Assembly: GCA_963575745.1 (NCBI GenBank)
Contig: CAUYUJ010022059.1
Coordinates: 1,084,420-1,148,419 of the forward strand
Direction: 5' to 3'
Source of the DNA: Prorocentrum cordatum
Taxonomy: Eukaryota; Sar; Dinophyceae; Prorocentrales; Prorocentraceae
Length of the DNA stretch: 64,000 bases
In this document: positions 39,906 through 50,659 of the stretch, in pieces
Layout: each line of letters begins with the position of its first letter
Position numbering within the stretch: position 1 is the first letter of the stretch
Program-made: the position numbers and the translations under genes
Notes under the pieces: generated by a model
Databases searched by the model: none
Told to the model about the DNA's origin: nothing
Seen by the model: only the letters and a program-made list of their open reading frames with translations

Positions 39906-42900
39906 GAGACGCGATTGAAGCACCTCCCGTCCCGACTCCAAAGGCTCGATGCCGAGAAGGGCAGCCCCTTCCCACAGGCCTTGCAGCATCGGCCAACTTA
40001 CGTGAACTCCGAGCGCCGCCAACACCTCCGTTCGGCAAAGGAACGAAAGGGTGAGCAGCCGGGAATCCAGAAGCAATTTGCAAAGCAGCGCGCGTGCACC
40101 GCATGCTTCAAACGCGGGCAGGCCCACCGACCTTCCAAGTCTCGGAAGCGCGAGCCGGCCCAAGCTTGAAGCCCGAGTGGGGCCTCGAGCGCAACCGCAG
40201 CAGCCCGCGCGATGGATTGGCCCCGCCTGCGAGGGCGGAGCTCCCGCGGCAGCTGCGCGAGACCCCCCCGCCGATGTCGCCGCCAGGACCATCGAGCAAG
40301 TCGACCATCCGGCCCGCCCCCTCCGCGCCGCCGCCGCAGCCCGAGCACCCCGGCGCGGCGCTCGACCAGGCGCGGGCGCGAGCGTGGCGCGCCGAGGCCG
40401 CCCTCGAACGCTCCATCCAGGCCGCCGCTGACGCGATGGACTTGCTGGCGAGCAAGCGGCGTGGAAGGGCGCGGCCATCCTCGAGGCGGCGGCTGCGACC
40501 GACGTCGAGTCCGCGGCGGCGCGCGCCAAAGCCGCCCCCGCTAGCCAGGCGGCGGCCGCCGCCGCCGCTGCAGCGGCGCCCGGCGGCTACAAGGGCGCGG
40601 CCTTCGACCTCTCCAGCCTGCTTGCAGGGGGCGCGGCCGCCCCGGGGGCCCAGGCCGGCGAGATGTTCGACCCGGGCGGGCTCGACATCTCGGGCGAGGA
40701 GAAGCGCCGACCCCAGGGCCAGGTCGCCGACTTCGTCTGCCAGCTCGAGGCGAGGCCCAGGAGCACTTCGGCCCCGCCGAGGGGCGCGCGCAAAGAGCTT
40801 GGGCAGAAGCACGACCGCCGCAAAGACACGCGGCCCCGGCCCGTCGCCCCCCGCGCCGTTGCGGCCAAGGGTGCCGGCAAAGGAGAAAGGGTAGCAGCAG
40901 CCTCCGACCCAGGTCGGCGACGCCCCCCCGCCCTCCCAGCGTGTCCAGCCTGGTCGAGCTGCCTATGGCGCCGCTGGCGGTCCTGGGCCATGCGCGAGCA
41001 GTCTGCCGCAAAAAGGCGCGCGGTGCCTCTTTCAAGCCCGCGTTCCTGGGCGACTCCGCCATGGCCAGGATCCTGGGGCGCGTGGAAGGGCCAACCCCGC
41101 CAAGGCCTGGAACCTCCCAAACCCTGTCGTGCCCATGGCTGACCCTGGGGATGGAACCGCCCCCCGCTGGGCCGTCGGGGAGCTCGGCGCGAAGCGCCTC
41201 GCTCGCCGCTGGCATCGTCGCGGGCGCGGTCGGCGCCCAACGGCGTCGGCTTAGACGACCGACTTCGGCGACCGCCGGCCCCCAGAGCACCAGATCAGCC
41301 AAGATCGTCGCGGTTGCGGGCGGCGACAAGATCCGCTTCCCCGACTCGGAGCAGAGCTGCCCTATCGCGGAGGCGGAGGGCAGCGACCCAGACGCGCCGC
41401 GTGACTCCGTCGCCAGCGTCGCCGTCATCCGTGGGGTCGGAAGCCAGCTCGGCCCTCGCCCTGGGCCCGGGCCCGATGGCGAAGGACCAGTCTCCTGCTC
41501 GGGAGCAGGCTCTGGAACTCAAGTGGATCGCGGGGCGGGCGCTGCGAGGGTTCGCGGGCCACTGGATGCAGGGCCCCCGCGCCACGAACGACGAGATGGG
41601 CTCTCTGGCGCAGACGCCGCGCGCCCTACGTCGCGCGATGCCCCTCCCATCCATGGCTGGTGCCCCTGGTGGCCGGGTGCGTCGAGCAGCGCGGCCGCGG
41701 GAATCCCGCCGCCGCGAAGGTGGACATGGCGATCGAGATCGGCCTGCGAGCCCATCGCCAACGTCGCGCACAGCGTCGACGATGTTGGGAGGGGCTTCGC
41801 AACCTGCCGCTTCTGGCCCGCGGCGATGGGGGCGGGCGCCAGCCGGCTTCGCGCTGAAGCCACGACGCGCGAAGCTGAGGACTTTGACGCAAGCGTTGCG
41901 CGGCCGCCGCCCGATCCACGGTCGCCAACAAGACCTCTAACAATGCCCGGTCGCCCTCGCCGGCCGCGACTCAGCGCCTGGGCCAAGACGCCCTCGGCAA
42001 CCCGCAGAGGCCAACGAAGACGGCGACGGCTCGTGCCCTTCGACCGCGGCAACCGCGACGACAGCGCCCGTGGCCCGGGATGCGCATTGCCAAAGAGGGC
42101 GCGGGTGCCTTTCAGGCCCAGGCACGCGGAGCGCCTCGGCATCTACGCGTGGCGAGGCGGCCAGGTTCAAGACGGGCATGGCGCTGCGCGAACTCTGCGG
42201 CACCGTTCCGCCCCTCCCCTCGTCCGTCCCCCGCTGCCCGTTTCGCCCCCGCCCTCCTCCGCCCCTCCCGACGACCCGCGACGACCCCCGGACCCATGCC
42301 AGCCCACGGCGACCCCCCGACTGCCACCGACGACCCTCGCCCCTCCCGCCCCCCGCCCGCCCCCTCGCGCCTGCTGGCCTGCTGCTGCCGTCTTGCTTGC
42401 CTGCTTGCTTGCCGCCCTGGGGGCGGCGATTTCGCATTTGTGAGAGTCAAGGATTACGCCCGTGGCCCAGCGGACGGCTATCATGAGGCGGATCTCGATT
42501 TCCAGGGAAACAAGTTTGCTGATGCCGAAGTTAAGGCAGGGGCCGGTCTGCAGGCGCCTCCACAGAGGATGAGCGCCACCTGGACATCCCGCTCGGGCGA
42601 AGTGCAAACGGTGCTCAGTCTGGTGGCCGTGGTGACGGTTCAAATGGGGGACTTCAAATTTTCCACGGGGAGGTCCGCCAAAGGCTTCGTATGATCCCAC
42701 ACGCAGGTCTGGAATCGGGGAGCATGGCGTTGCAAGGTCTGCTGCAGGTATGCCTTGCCCCCCATGGCCGTCGCCGAGGGAGAGGGGGAGTAGTGGATTC
42801 CACCAACCCTGCGGGGCGAGGCCCTCGGGCACGCATTGCACGGATCAGTCCAATTTACTTTCTGCGATCGGTGCGGCGTCTTTACGAGCGAAAGGGGCTG

Positions 42901-43926
42901 CAACATGGTTGAGGCTTGCCGCACTGCTCCGGCCAACACCACGGCAGCGTACTGTCTCTCGCAACTGCGTCGACGCAGACACCGTTACAGCGTGACGCGC
43001 TCTCTTGGGGAAGCGTGTCGTTCCCTCTTGCCGTGGGAATGTGACGCCTTCTGGGAGATAGCTCTCTGACTGCGGAGCCGGACGAGAGTAGCACCTTCTT
43101 AGTGTGCCCGCCGACCTCCTCCTTTTACTGACCGTTGACCCAGGCAAGGTTGTGCCAGGTTAGTTCTGCAGTAAAAAAACTCTTGCCTCGTGGCGCCATC
43201 AAATGTTTCGGTAGGTCGACTCGGGGGTGTTGCCGGATCCTTCCTGAAATTTCAAAACCATTTAACGTGCGATAGAGGACATTCAACGCCGCGTAGATTC
43301 TTGTTCAAAATCGTACGAACTACACGCGCGATGTTCTCTCAAGCCACTTGTGTTTTGCGACGTCACGCAGTCGTATTTTCAACTGGCTATGCTGTTCATT
43401 TCGAAACACTGGTGGTTCTCCCTCTCACCTTCTTCTGGCGAATCGGCGTAGAACCATGAAATAGTTATGCCGGGAGAGTTGTCGTATTAATGGTGTGTGT
43501 GCGTGCTAGGTTTACCTATCGGTCGTACGAGGAAGGAATGCATGCTTACTTTCAGCCCGTCAACGAACAACAACGAAACACCAAGGTCCTTCGAACATCA
43601 AGAAACGATGCCCCTCAAGTCCCAAGCATGTGTTTCCAGCGACCAACAGGCATCCTATTCCTTCTCCTCCTCGTCCTGTGCGACCTGGGATGGGTGAGCA
43701 GTGAGGCGCGGCAGAGAAGCACGCGGCGGTACTTCTCCACGTCATCTGCCACCTCCCTCGCCGCCCACCCTCCTGCCAGGCTTCGAGCAGACCCTCCAAG
43801 AAGGAGGTGAAGCACGCGCGGCAATGTTATTTTGGCTCATCCTTGGCGATCCCCTCGTCTCCGAAGGGTAAGACTGCAGAACACTGTGCAGGTCTTGCGA
43901 ACAAAAGCGAGTCGTATCTGCATAGG
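39906..43926. other. GC-rich gap, mostly unassignable
   Basis: No gene recognised with confidence. On the plus strand about 40,350-40,770 reads AEAALERSIQAAADAMDLLA, then, after a frame change, an Ala-rich run, FDLSSLLAGGAAAPG and DPGGLDISGEEKRRPQGQVA. This looks like decayed coding of unknown type, perhaps another Gag. From 42,480 to 43,926 GC content falls. A plus-strand frame at 43,490-43,810 has a hydrophobic stretch (GILFLLLLVL) but no family I know. Confidence 0.4.
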
Positions 43927-44143
43927 CGCTGCGCCTCAGGTGATGCTGAAAGAAAAACCTCGGCATAAACAAAAACTATCGGAACTCTGCGCAGATTTCT
44001 TAGGTCGGCGCTGGACTCCCGCCCCTGGGGCGCGGAGCACGCCGGGGGAGCCTGGGGCGCAGATCCAGGACATCCGCGCGGAGCTCAGACAACTTATGCT
44101 TCTGTGTTTCTTTTGTTCTTCGGTGTGCGGACGCTGCGCCTCA
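43927..44143 (-). mobile_element. introner-like element with TIRs and 12-bp flanking duplication
   Basis: A 193-bp element (43,939-44,131) is flanked by CGCTGCGCCTCA at 43,927-43,938 and 44,132-44,143. Its ends form imperfect inverted repeats (GCATAAACAAAAACTATCGG...TCTGCGCAGATTTC on the left against the complement of 44,071-44,100). They match the ends of intron 2 of the neighbouring hydrolase gene. The right-hand duplication contains the gene's stop codon. On the gene strand the element ends CTTTCAG, a good acceptor, and contains a GCATAAG donor-like word as in intron 2. Confidence 0.75.
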
Positions 44144-46438
44144 CCGGATGTGCTCGGTGTACGAGTAGCAGAAAGGCTGCTCGTGCGCGGCGCACATCGC
44201 GTAGAGCCCGCTCTGGAGCACCATGTCGTCCAGCCCGTAGGCCTCGGGGCAGGCGGCGCGAAGCTCGGCCTTGAAGGGCTCCGCCCAGGTGCAGTAGGTG
44301 GACCGGCCCCACTTCTGGCGGCCCATGGGGCAAGGCAGGTCGTAGAAAAGGGGGTCCCTGGCCTGGAGAAACAGAAACACTGCATGAACATAAACTTTTG
44401 GAGACCCGCGCAGATTTCTCGGATAACCGCTAGACCCCCCCGGCGGCGCCTTCGGCGCCGCCCCTGGCACGCTCTGCGAGCCAGAGAGGTGGGTCCAGCA
44501 CCGATCGGAGAAATTCCGCACGGAGCTTCGGATGTTTATTGTTATGCTTTCTTTTCTTCTTCGATGGCCCGCATGTCGGTGTGAATGCCGTCGCATTGGA
44601 GCCCGCGGTAGCGGTTGGAGATCTGCCACCGCTTGGTGGTGGGAATCTCGATGCCCTGATCGAAGAGCGCCTTCTCGGTCTTATCCGCCGCCGTGCCTGC
44701 ACGATGTGGGCGTGTTAGAATCCCAGATGCTGCTCTGTAGGATTTCTGTCATATTCTAATAAGGGGTCCCCTCCTACTAGCAGGGTGCTGCGTGCACCCC
44801 CCCCGGCCCTCCCGAGGCCACGATCCCTCGTGAATAAACTGTGGGTCCGCGTCCCGAGCTTCCAAGACTGCACATGCAGGCAGCCAAAGAGAAAAAATCC
44901 AAGATGCATCGAAAACGGGCCACGATGACCCGACAGCGGCCGACTGTGGTCTCAAGACGGCCCAAGATGCTTCCAAGAGGGCCCACAAGGGCCACAAGAT
45001 CTCGAACATGGCCCGAAGAAACCACGCATACAACATTTCCAATCTCGGTGTTTGAATGATTTTCACATTCCTGCCTTTTCGGGCTTCCCTCAACTCAAGG
45101 CGGCCAAAGAACATCTCCACGACGGCCCCCAGACGGCCCATGAGGCTTCCAAGAGGATCCACAGATGGCCCAACAGGACTCAAGAGGCATCCAAAACGGA
45201 CCCGATGCGGCCCCACGTGGGACCCAAGACGGCCTTGGAACGCCCTTTTGATGCCCAAGACGGCACCAAAACAGCTCTACGACACAAAGCCCCTAGACGG
45301 CCCGAGAGGGCCCCCAAGGGACCCTCTTGCATGCCGCACATGAAGCCAATACAGACCCACTCCAGTCGAAACGAGTTCCATACAAGTTCCTCAAATAGCG
45401 AGAAAGAAAAGTGCCTCATGCGACGGCCTTCCTCTTCCTCCCCCTCATCCTGCTCCTTCTCCTCCTCCTCACCATCGCTGCTCTCCCACGCTTGGAGACA
45501 CGAAATGTGATATCTGACGGCCTCCCGCAGCGCCTCGAACACTCGCGACCCAGAATGCTGGGCTAGCACGGTGGCGGGACTTGCCAGAGGCAAGGGATAC
45601 TCATTCGAGCCGATCTGGCCAGACTTCTTGCGCTGCTTCATGTAGTTGTAGGCGATGGGCTGGTTGTTGCGCTGGTCCTTTCCAGCATCGTAAGTCGTCG
45701 TGGCGGCCATGAGAGCGTCGTCCTGGAAGGTCGGGGAGTCCCAGACCATCTTAACCTGCAGCTCGTGGAGCTTGTTGATGCTCTGGAGCAGCGTGGACAT
45801 CCTGTGCCTTGCAGGAATGAAATTGGAGCCGATCCAGACAACGACGAGGTCCCCATCCGCGGGGCTCACACCGACCAAATCCATCTCCATCTTGATTTCC
45901 TTCACGGGAAGCTCGTGGCTGGCCCAACCGTCCCAATTGATGAAAGATGCAATGCCCTCCTCGGTGCAACCGCGGGGCAACTTGTCCGGGGCCTGCTCGG
46001 CTCTGGAGCGGAACCGGGACTTGCTCCTCATAATTGCCGTCGACTTGGCGGCCTCGTTCCTCCGCACCGTGCCCATCATGTCATCGACGTCCTTCTCGGT
46101 GTGGTTCGCCCACCAAATCTCGGGGCACTTATTGAGGCGGTGGAACGCGTTGCGAAGGGCCATCATCTGCGAATCGCCAACGAAGATGTGTTTCGTCTTG
46201 CCGTGGAAACGCTCCTTCATGCAATCCGACTTCAGGATGGCTGCGTCGGGGCCGGTCATCTGCAAAGCGTCCTCGGCGTACCCTGCCCCCTGCAACTGCG
46301 CGAAATACGTCGGAGCGTCCCAGTTGGCCGCCCTGAGCATGTTCAACGTGGGGATGGGGAAGCCCTTCGCACCAATGTCCAAACAATACTCCTCGCTGAA
46401 CTGCGAAGTGCCGTAGCCGGCCCCGTCTTCGGCGAGAC
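44141..46438 (-). CDS. SGNH/GDSL-type hydrolase-like gene (at least three exons; 5' end not found)
   Basis: The one convincing host gene. Exon a 46,438-45,473 follows a TTTGCATCTTCCAG acceptor and ends GATG|GTGAGG. Exon b is 44,696-44,548 (acceptor CGTGCAG). Exon c is 44,362-44,141 (acceptor TTTCTCCAG), ending in TGA. Phases match at both joins (phase 1, then 0), giving about 446 residues. SGNH signatures: block I HIFVGDSQMM (Ser nucleophile, about 46,170), block III-like VVVWIGSN (about 45,830), and block V CDGIHTD with the Asp-x-x-His pair (about 44,585, exon b). This order fits SGNH esterases/acyltransferases of the PC-esterase style; the substrate is unknown. An acidic Glu-rich stretch after the exon a donor would be intronic. 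Upstream exons and promoter were not identified. Confidence 0.65.
44363..44547 (-). mobile_element. intron 2 of the hydrolase gene: GC-AG introner with TIRs
   Basis: A 185-bp intron from GCATAAC to TTTCTCCAG. Its two halves are inverted repeats about 50 bp long (44,387-44,437 against 44,491-44,543). Both carry AACAT/AATAAAC, then CGCGCAGATTTCTCGG / complement of CCGATCGGAGAAATTCC, then CGCTAGACCC / complement of GGGTCCAGCA. A perfect GGCGGCGCC-TTC-GGCGCCGCC hairpin (44,442-44,462) is at the centre. GC donors are common in dinoflagellates. The same end sequences occur in the element at 43,939-44,131. Confidence 0.75.
44697..45472 (-). other. intron 1 of the hydrolase gene (GT-AG), holding satellite sequence
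   Basis: 776 bp between GTGAGG and CATCGTGCAG. From about 44,900 to 45,345 it carries CCAAGACGGCCC-type sequence, the reverse complement of the CTTGGGGCCGTCTTGG subrepeats of the ~360-bp satellite family. So that repeat family also lives inside an intron. Confidence 0.65.
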
Positions 46439-47150
46439 CTGGAAGATGCAAACAAACACTATAAACGAAATGTTTGATTTCCTCGGTGATCTTCTGGGTC
46501 GGCTCTGCAAAATCTCCCTCCCAACGCGCGAAAGTGCCGCTTTCCTGTCGCCGCCCTGCCTTTGTCCTGCGCGCGGCAAATAAGTAATCAGTACTGGGCA
46601 TCTGTTTCGGTGGGGCTGATTCATTGGTGCTCGGAGCGCGCGGTAGTGCCGCCCAGCGGTGCGGGGGCGGGGGTCCAAAACCGATGCAAGAATACGAAAC
46701 AAGAATGCATGCACCACCACCGTGTCTGACCATGTCTATCATGGGCCCTCGCACTGTATGTATGTCTGTATGTCTGTCTGTATGTATGTATGTATAAGAC
46801 ATTTAAGCCGACATGTTCAATATGTATATATATACAGTTATAGTTCTTCGTGTACTAGAACCATCGCGCGCGCTCAAGTTCTAGCCGATCACAGCACACC
46901 TGGTATTTGATCGCGTTGCAATCGTTGAGCATTCAGGCTGGAGACAATGAGATCGCGTCGTTACTTACGCTCAGACGGCGTAGTTGGGAGAGTACATGAG
47001 GAACTAGAGTCACAAGAGGGGACAGAGGATAGGAATGGTGGACAGAGAAGGCGGGCGTGGGAGAGAGATGGTCGAGTGCGGGGTTGAAAGAAAAGCGAGG
47101 GCGGCGAGGGATGGGATGGGGGGATTGAAGGGGGAGGACGGCGGAGGCTG
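46439..47150. other. gap upstream of the hydrolase gene; TATG microsatellite
   Basis: Probably the upstream intron or 5' region of the hydrolase gene. A TATG/TCTG microsatellite lies at 46,757-46,797 and an AT-rich stretch at 46,820-46,845. The rest is purine-rich unique sequence. No exon could be placed with confidence. Confidence 0.5.
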
Positions 47151-47430
47151 GGAGCGTCTTGGGAGATTCCCGGGTGCCCGGGGGCTATCTTAGTCGCTTT
47201 GGGAGCGATTTTCATCCGTCTTGGAACCTCGGAGTGCGGCCCAGACAGCGCCCCAGGGCGGAGGGGCACCGCCGTATCAGGGAGGAGGCCGCCCCGGGGC
47301 CCCAGTGCCGGGATCTCCCATGAGGCTCTTTAGCATCAGTCGTGAAACCCCTCGGGGCCTTTTAGGAGCCTCCTTGGAGCCTCTTTTGGGCCTCCAGGGG
47401 GCTTCTGGGGCTCTTTTGGGCAAGTGGGTA
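47150..47430. repeat. CTTGGG-type satellite relic
   Basis: Degenerate GGGAGCGATTTTC, GTCTTGGAAC, CTCTTTTGGGC and GGGGCTCTTTTGGGC words resembling the subrepeats of the ~360-bp satellite. Confidence 0.5.
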
Positions 47431-47564
47431 AATTATCGAGGTTGGCCTGTATCTTGCGGCAAGATTGCAGGCAAAGGCAAGAATGGAGAGGACGGGAAAT
47501 AGAGAGAGGGAACGATCAACGGATTAGAAAGGTTTCCTCCTCTTTCCTTTTCTTCCGTTGCTTG

Positions 47565-47580
47565 ATGTTTGTTATCCTCC

Positions 47581-47613
<33 letters not shown>

Positions 47614-47770
47614 TCGCCCTCCTCCCCGTCCTCCTCCTCGTCCTCGTTATCCTCACCTGCGTGCTCTGCCTCCGCGCTCGTTTGCGTTTTCTCTTTCCGC
47701 TTTGTTTCCTCTTCCTCCTTTTCTTCCTCCTCCCTCTCCTCCTCCGCTTTCTCCTCCTCCTCCGCCACCT
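47565..47770. repeat. TCC/CTC-rich tract
   Basis: TCC-rich low-complexity sequence with frames open as poly-Ser or poly-Glu/Arg. Not coding. Confidence 0.8.
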
Positions 47771-47774
47771 CGTA

Positions 47775-48129
47775 GGTCTCCTGGTCGGACAGGTGGCGAC
47801 AATCATGTTCCCGGAAGGCTCGCCGGGAACATGCTGAGGTGGGCCGTGGGGGGGCCCTCGCGTTCAGGGTCATCCACTGGAGACTGCCCGGCCTGGAGGA
47901 CGGGCCAGTGGACGCATTTGTAAAGGTTGACATAGTGGCGAAGCTTGGCAGGGTGACGTGGGAGGCGCAAGTTTCGATCGAGGAACGGTAAGGGCTGGAA
48001 AGGCCACGGCAAGGCGCTGCGCCGAATTGGGTTGTTCGGTGGGACAGCGCGGACCGTCCTCCTCATCTTCGGCCTCTTTGCCGGAATGGCGGTGACAATC
48101 ATGTTCCCGAAAATCTCTCCGGGAACATG
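47775..48129. repeat. ~310-bp direct repeat, copy 1, bounded by two 30-bp hairpins
   Basis: Opens with TCTCCTGGTCGGACAGGTGG and closes with GGCGGTGACAATC plus a hairpin. Hairpins at 47,804-47,833 (CATGTTCCCGG...CCGGGAACATG) and 48,100-48,129 (CATGTTCCCG...CGGGAACATG). Copy 2 is at 48,400-48,724. Confidence 0.85.
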
Positions 48130-48399
48130 ATGGTGTGAGGCCGCGTAGGGGCCGTTGTGTTGCTTCTTGGGGACGTTTTTGGGGTTCGGTGGGAACGCGA
48201 CAAAGGCCGCGCGGGGGCCACTTGGTGGGCCGTGTCTGGGCCTCTTGTCGTTGACCATCCTGGGCCGTCTTGGGCGCCCTTGGGGTCGCCTTGGAACCTG
48301 CGTGGGTATTTGTTTGCCGTTTTCACTTCCGCGTCAACTTCGTCGTCCTCATCCTCCTCCTCCACTTTCTCCTCCTCCTGCTCCGCCTCATCCTCGCAA

Positions 48400-48724
48400 G
48401 TCTCCTGGTCGGACAGGTGGCGACAATCATGTTCCAGGAAGGCTCGCCGGGAACATGCTGAGGTGGGCCGTGCGGGGGCCCTCGGTTTCAGGATTATCCG
48501 ATTGAGGCTGCCCGGCCCGGAGGACGGGCCACTGGGCGCATTTGTAAGGGTTGAGATGGTGGTGAGGCTCGGCAGAGAGACGGGGGAGGCGCAAGGTTTC
48601 GATTGGAAAACGGCAAAAGGCTGGAAATGCCACAGCGGACAGCGCGGACCGTCCTCCTCATCTTCGGCCTCCTTGCCGGAGTGGCGGTGACAATCATGTT
48701 CCCGGGAAGCTCTCGGGGAACATG
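48400..48724. repeat. ~310-bp direct repeat, copy 2, bounded by two 30-bp hairpins
   Basis: Same order of words as copy 1, including GGACGGGCCA, TTTGTAA and GACAGCGCGGACCGTCCTCC. Hairpins at 48,428-48,457 (one mismatch) and 48,695-48,724; in the last the stem extends to 14 bp (ACAATCATGTTCCC). Confidence 0.85.
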
Positions 48725-48899
48725 ATTGTGTGGAACCGCAGCGGGGTCCTCGTGGAGGCGCTTGGGTACCTCAAAGGAGGCTGCAAAGCCCGCAGGGCAG
48801 CCGCAGTAAGCCATTCAGAGATGTTGTCAGAGTGGTGCGGCTGCGAAGTGAGATGGTGGAGGCGTAAGGCAACGAAAGAAGAATGGTTGGAGCTAGGTA

Positions 48900-50145
48900 G
48901 GACAGGGCAAGGAAGGAAGGATGTCGAAGAAGGCCTCGCGGGGGCGACTTGGGGGCTGTTGTTTGGTCTCTGGGGGCCGGTATTGGAGCCTTCTGGGGCG
49001 TCGTGGGGGCCTCTAGTGGTCCTCTTGCGGCCCCGTGGTAGCATCTGGGACTCTTTTTGGGGCCGCCTGGGAGACTCTTTGGGCGAAAGACTTGAAATTT
49101 CGGTTCCTGCTCCCCCTGTAAAAGCCATCTGGGGGCCGTCTTCAGGGCCTCGGAAGCCGTCTCGGGCGCCCCTGGGGCCGTGAAGGAGCTCTGTTAGGCC
49201 GTTCCGGGTCCTCCTGGGTGCCTCTGGGCTTGTCCTGAGGCGGTGTTGGAGGCCTATTGGGCCGTCGTGGATTGTCGGACGCTTGATCAGTGGAAATTAA
49301 CAATGTTTGCTTCTCGGGGCATTCGGCATTCGCTTGGGGCCTCGGGCGCCCTCTGAAGCCTGCCCGAGGCCGTCCTGGCAGCTTCTTGAGGCCTCAAGGG
49401 TGCTTCACGAGGCGGAGAAGTCGAAATGTCGGTTCATGCCCTCCTTCTGGATGTCCTTTCGGGGCCGTTTTGAAAGCCTCGCGGGCCTTCTTGGGCGCCC
49501 CTCGGGGGTGTCACGGAACCCTGCTAGGCTGCCCCGGGGCCTTTTGGGGGGCTGGCGGGCCCGTCTTGAGGCGGTGTCGGAAGCCTTGTGGGCCGTCGTG
49601 GACTGTCAGGATGTGGATAATGGGAGGGCGCCGAAAGCACTGAAACACCCTAGCGATAACAATGATGTTTGCTTATCGGGACACTCGGCTGGGATCTCGG
49701 ACGCCCTATAGAGCCTGCCCAGGGCCGTCCTGGCGCCTTCTGGAGGCCTCTGGGGAGCTCCCTGAGGCGAAAGACTCGACATGTTGCTTCACGATCCCCC
49801 TCTGGAGGCCATCTTGGGGCCGTCGTGAGGACCTCATGGGCCGTCTTGGGCGCCCCTGGGGCATTATGGTGCCCTGCCAGGCCGTCCCGGGGCCTTCCTC
49901 GGGGCCGCTGTGCCCGTTCTGAGGCGGAGTCGGATGCCTCGTGGGCCGTCGTGGAAAACCAGAATGCAAAAAAAAGACACCGCAAATATGGAAGAAAACT
50001 CGCAAAATCAATGTTTTGTGCGTTTCGTACTCGTCTGGACATCGAGCGCCCACTGAAGTTGGCTCGGGGCCGTCCTGGCGCAGCCTGGAAACCTTCGGAG
50101 GCCGTTCAGAAAACATCTTCGGTGCTCTCGGGATGTGCTAGACCC
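48900..50145. repeat. CTTGGG/GGGGCCGTC satellite-like sequence
   Basis: Loose tandem words such as CTTGGGCGCCCCTGGGG, GGGCCGTCGTGGA and GAGGCGGTGTTGGA. Three diverged blocks of about 370-390 bp begin at similar GATCAGTGGAAATTAACAAT / TAGCGATAACAATGATG phrases (49,287 and 49,652). Distantly like the ~360-bp satellite; no gene. Confidence 0.6.
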
Positions 50146-50333
50146 AGTCTGGTAGACTATCGTACCAATTTGTGGGTCCTCAATGCGACCACGGCGCCAC
50201 TTTGGGAACCACGCAGGCGCCCCTGGAACCCCTGCCCGGCCATGTGTACCCGGGGGCCCTGGTCCCAGGCCCGCCCGACGCCTGCTCCGGTATGTATGTA
50301 CACCTCGCGAAATGGTTAAGAAATCATGGGTTT

Positions 50334-50422
50334 GATTGGTCCATTTTGCCAGTGGCACATGCTGCTTGAGGAAACGAACGAAGCACGGGCAAGCTAGGCT
50401 GGCTAGTGCGACACAGATTTGC
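50334..50422 (-). repeat. element B repeat B2 (89 bp)
   Basis: Identical by eye to 50,530-50,618. Both begin GATTGGTCCATTTTGCC and end GACACAGATTTGC. It is separated from A2 by 39 bp. Confidence 0.9.
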
Positions 50423-50461
50423 TCCAGGCACGGATTAAAGGAGGCATTGGGCTGGCGAGGG

Positions 50462-50528
50462 CCGAAGAGAAGTGCCTGTGAGATAAATGGCGGCAGACAT
50501 TCACAATCATTCCCGTGCATCACTTACA
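50462..50528 (-). repeat. element B repeat A2 (67 bp)
   Basis: Identical by eye to 56,718-56,784. Both begin CCGAAGAGAAGTGCC and end GTGCATCACTTACA. It is one base away from B1. Confidence 0.9.
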
Positions 50529-50529
50529 T

Positions 50530-50618
50530 GATTGGTCCATTTTGCCAGTGGCACATGCTGCTTGAGGAAACGAACGAAGCACGGGCAAGCTAGGCTGGCT
50601 AGTGCGACACAGATTTGC
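50530..50618 (-). repeat. element B repeat B1 (89 bp)
   Basis: Second copy of the B sequence, at the 3' end of the coding region. The methyltransferase stop is 42 bp upstream on the element strand. Confidence 0.9.
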
Positions 50619-50659
50619 CAACCTTCAAAAAGCCCGACCTCAAGCATTGAACTGGGGAG

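Noticed and set aside
40541-42443. Several 200-500-codon frames on both strands
   Set aside because: GC-rich DNA gives chance open frames; Ala/Arg/Pro-rich, no consistent motif.
43818-43842. A possible relic of the dinoflagellate spliced leader (ATTTTGGCTCA, 11-base match)
   Set aside because: The 5' half and the final AAG of the leader do not match; 11 bases is too short to claim a retroposed leader.
45180-45472. Continuation of the hydrolase frame (acidic tail) beyond the exon a donor
   Set aside because: The join at GATG|GTGAGG to 44,696 restores phase and the catalytic Asp-x-x-His block; the read-through enters satellite sequence.
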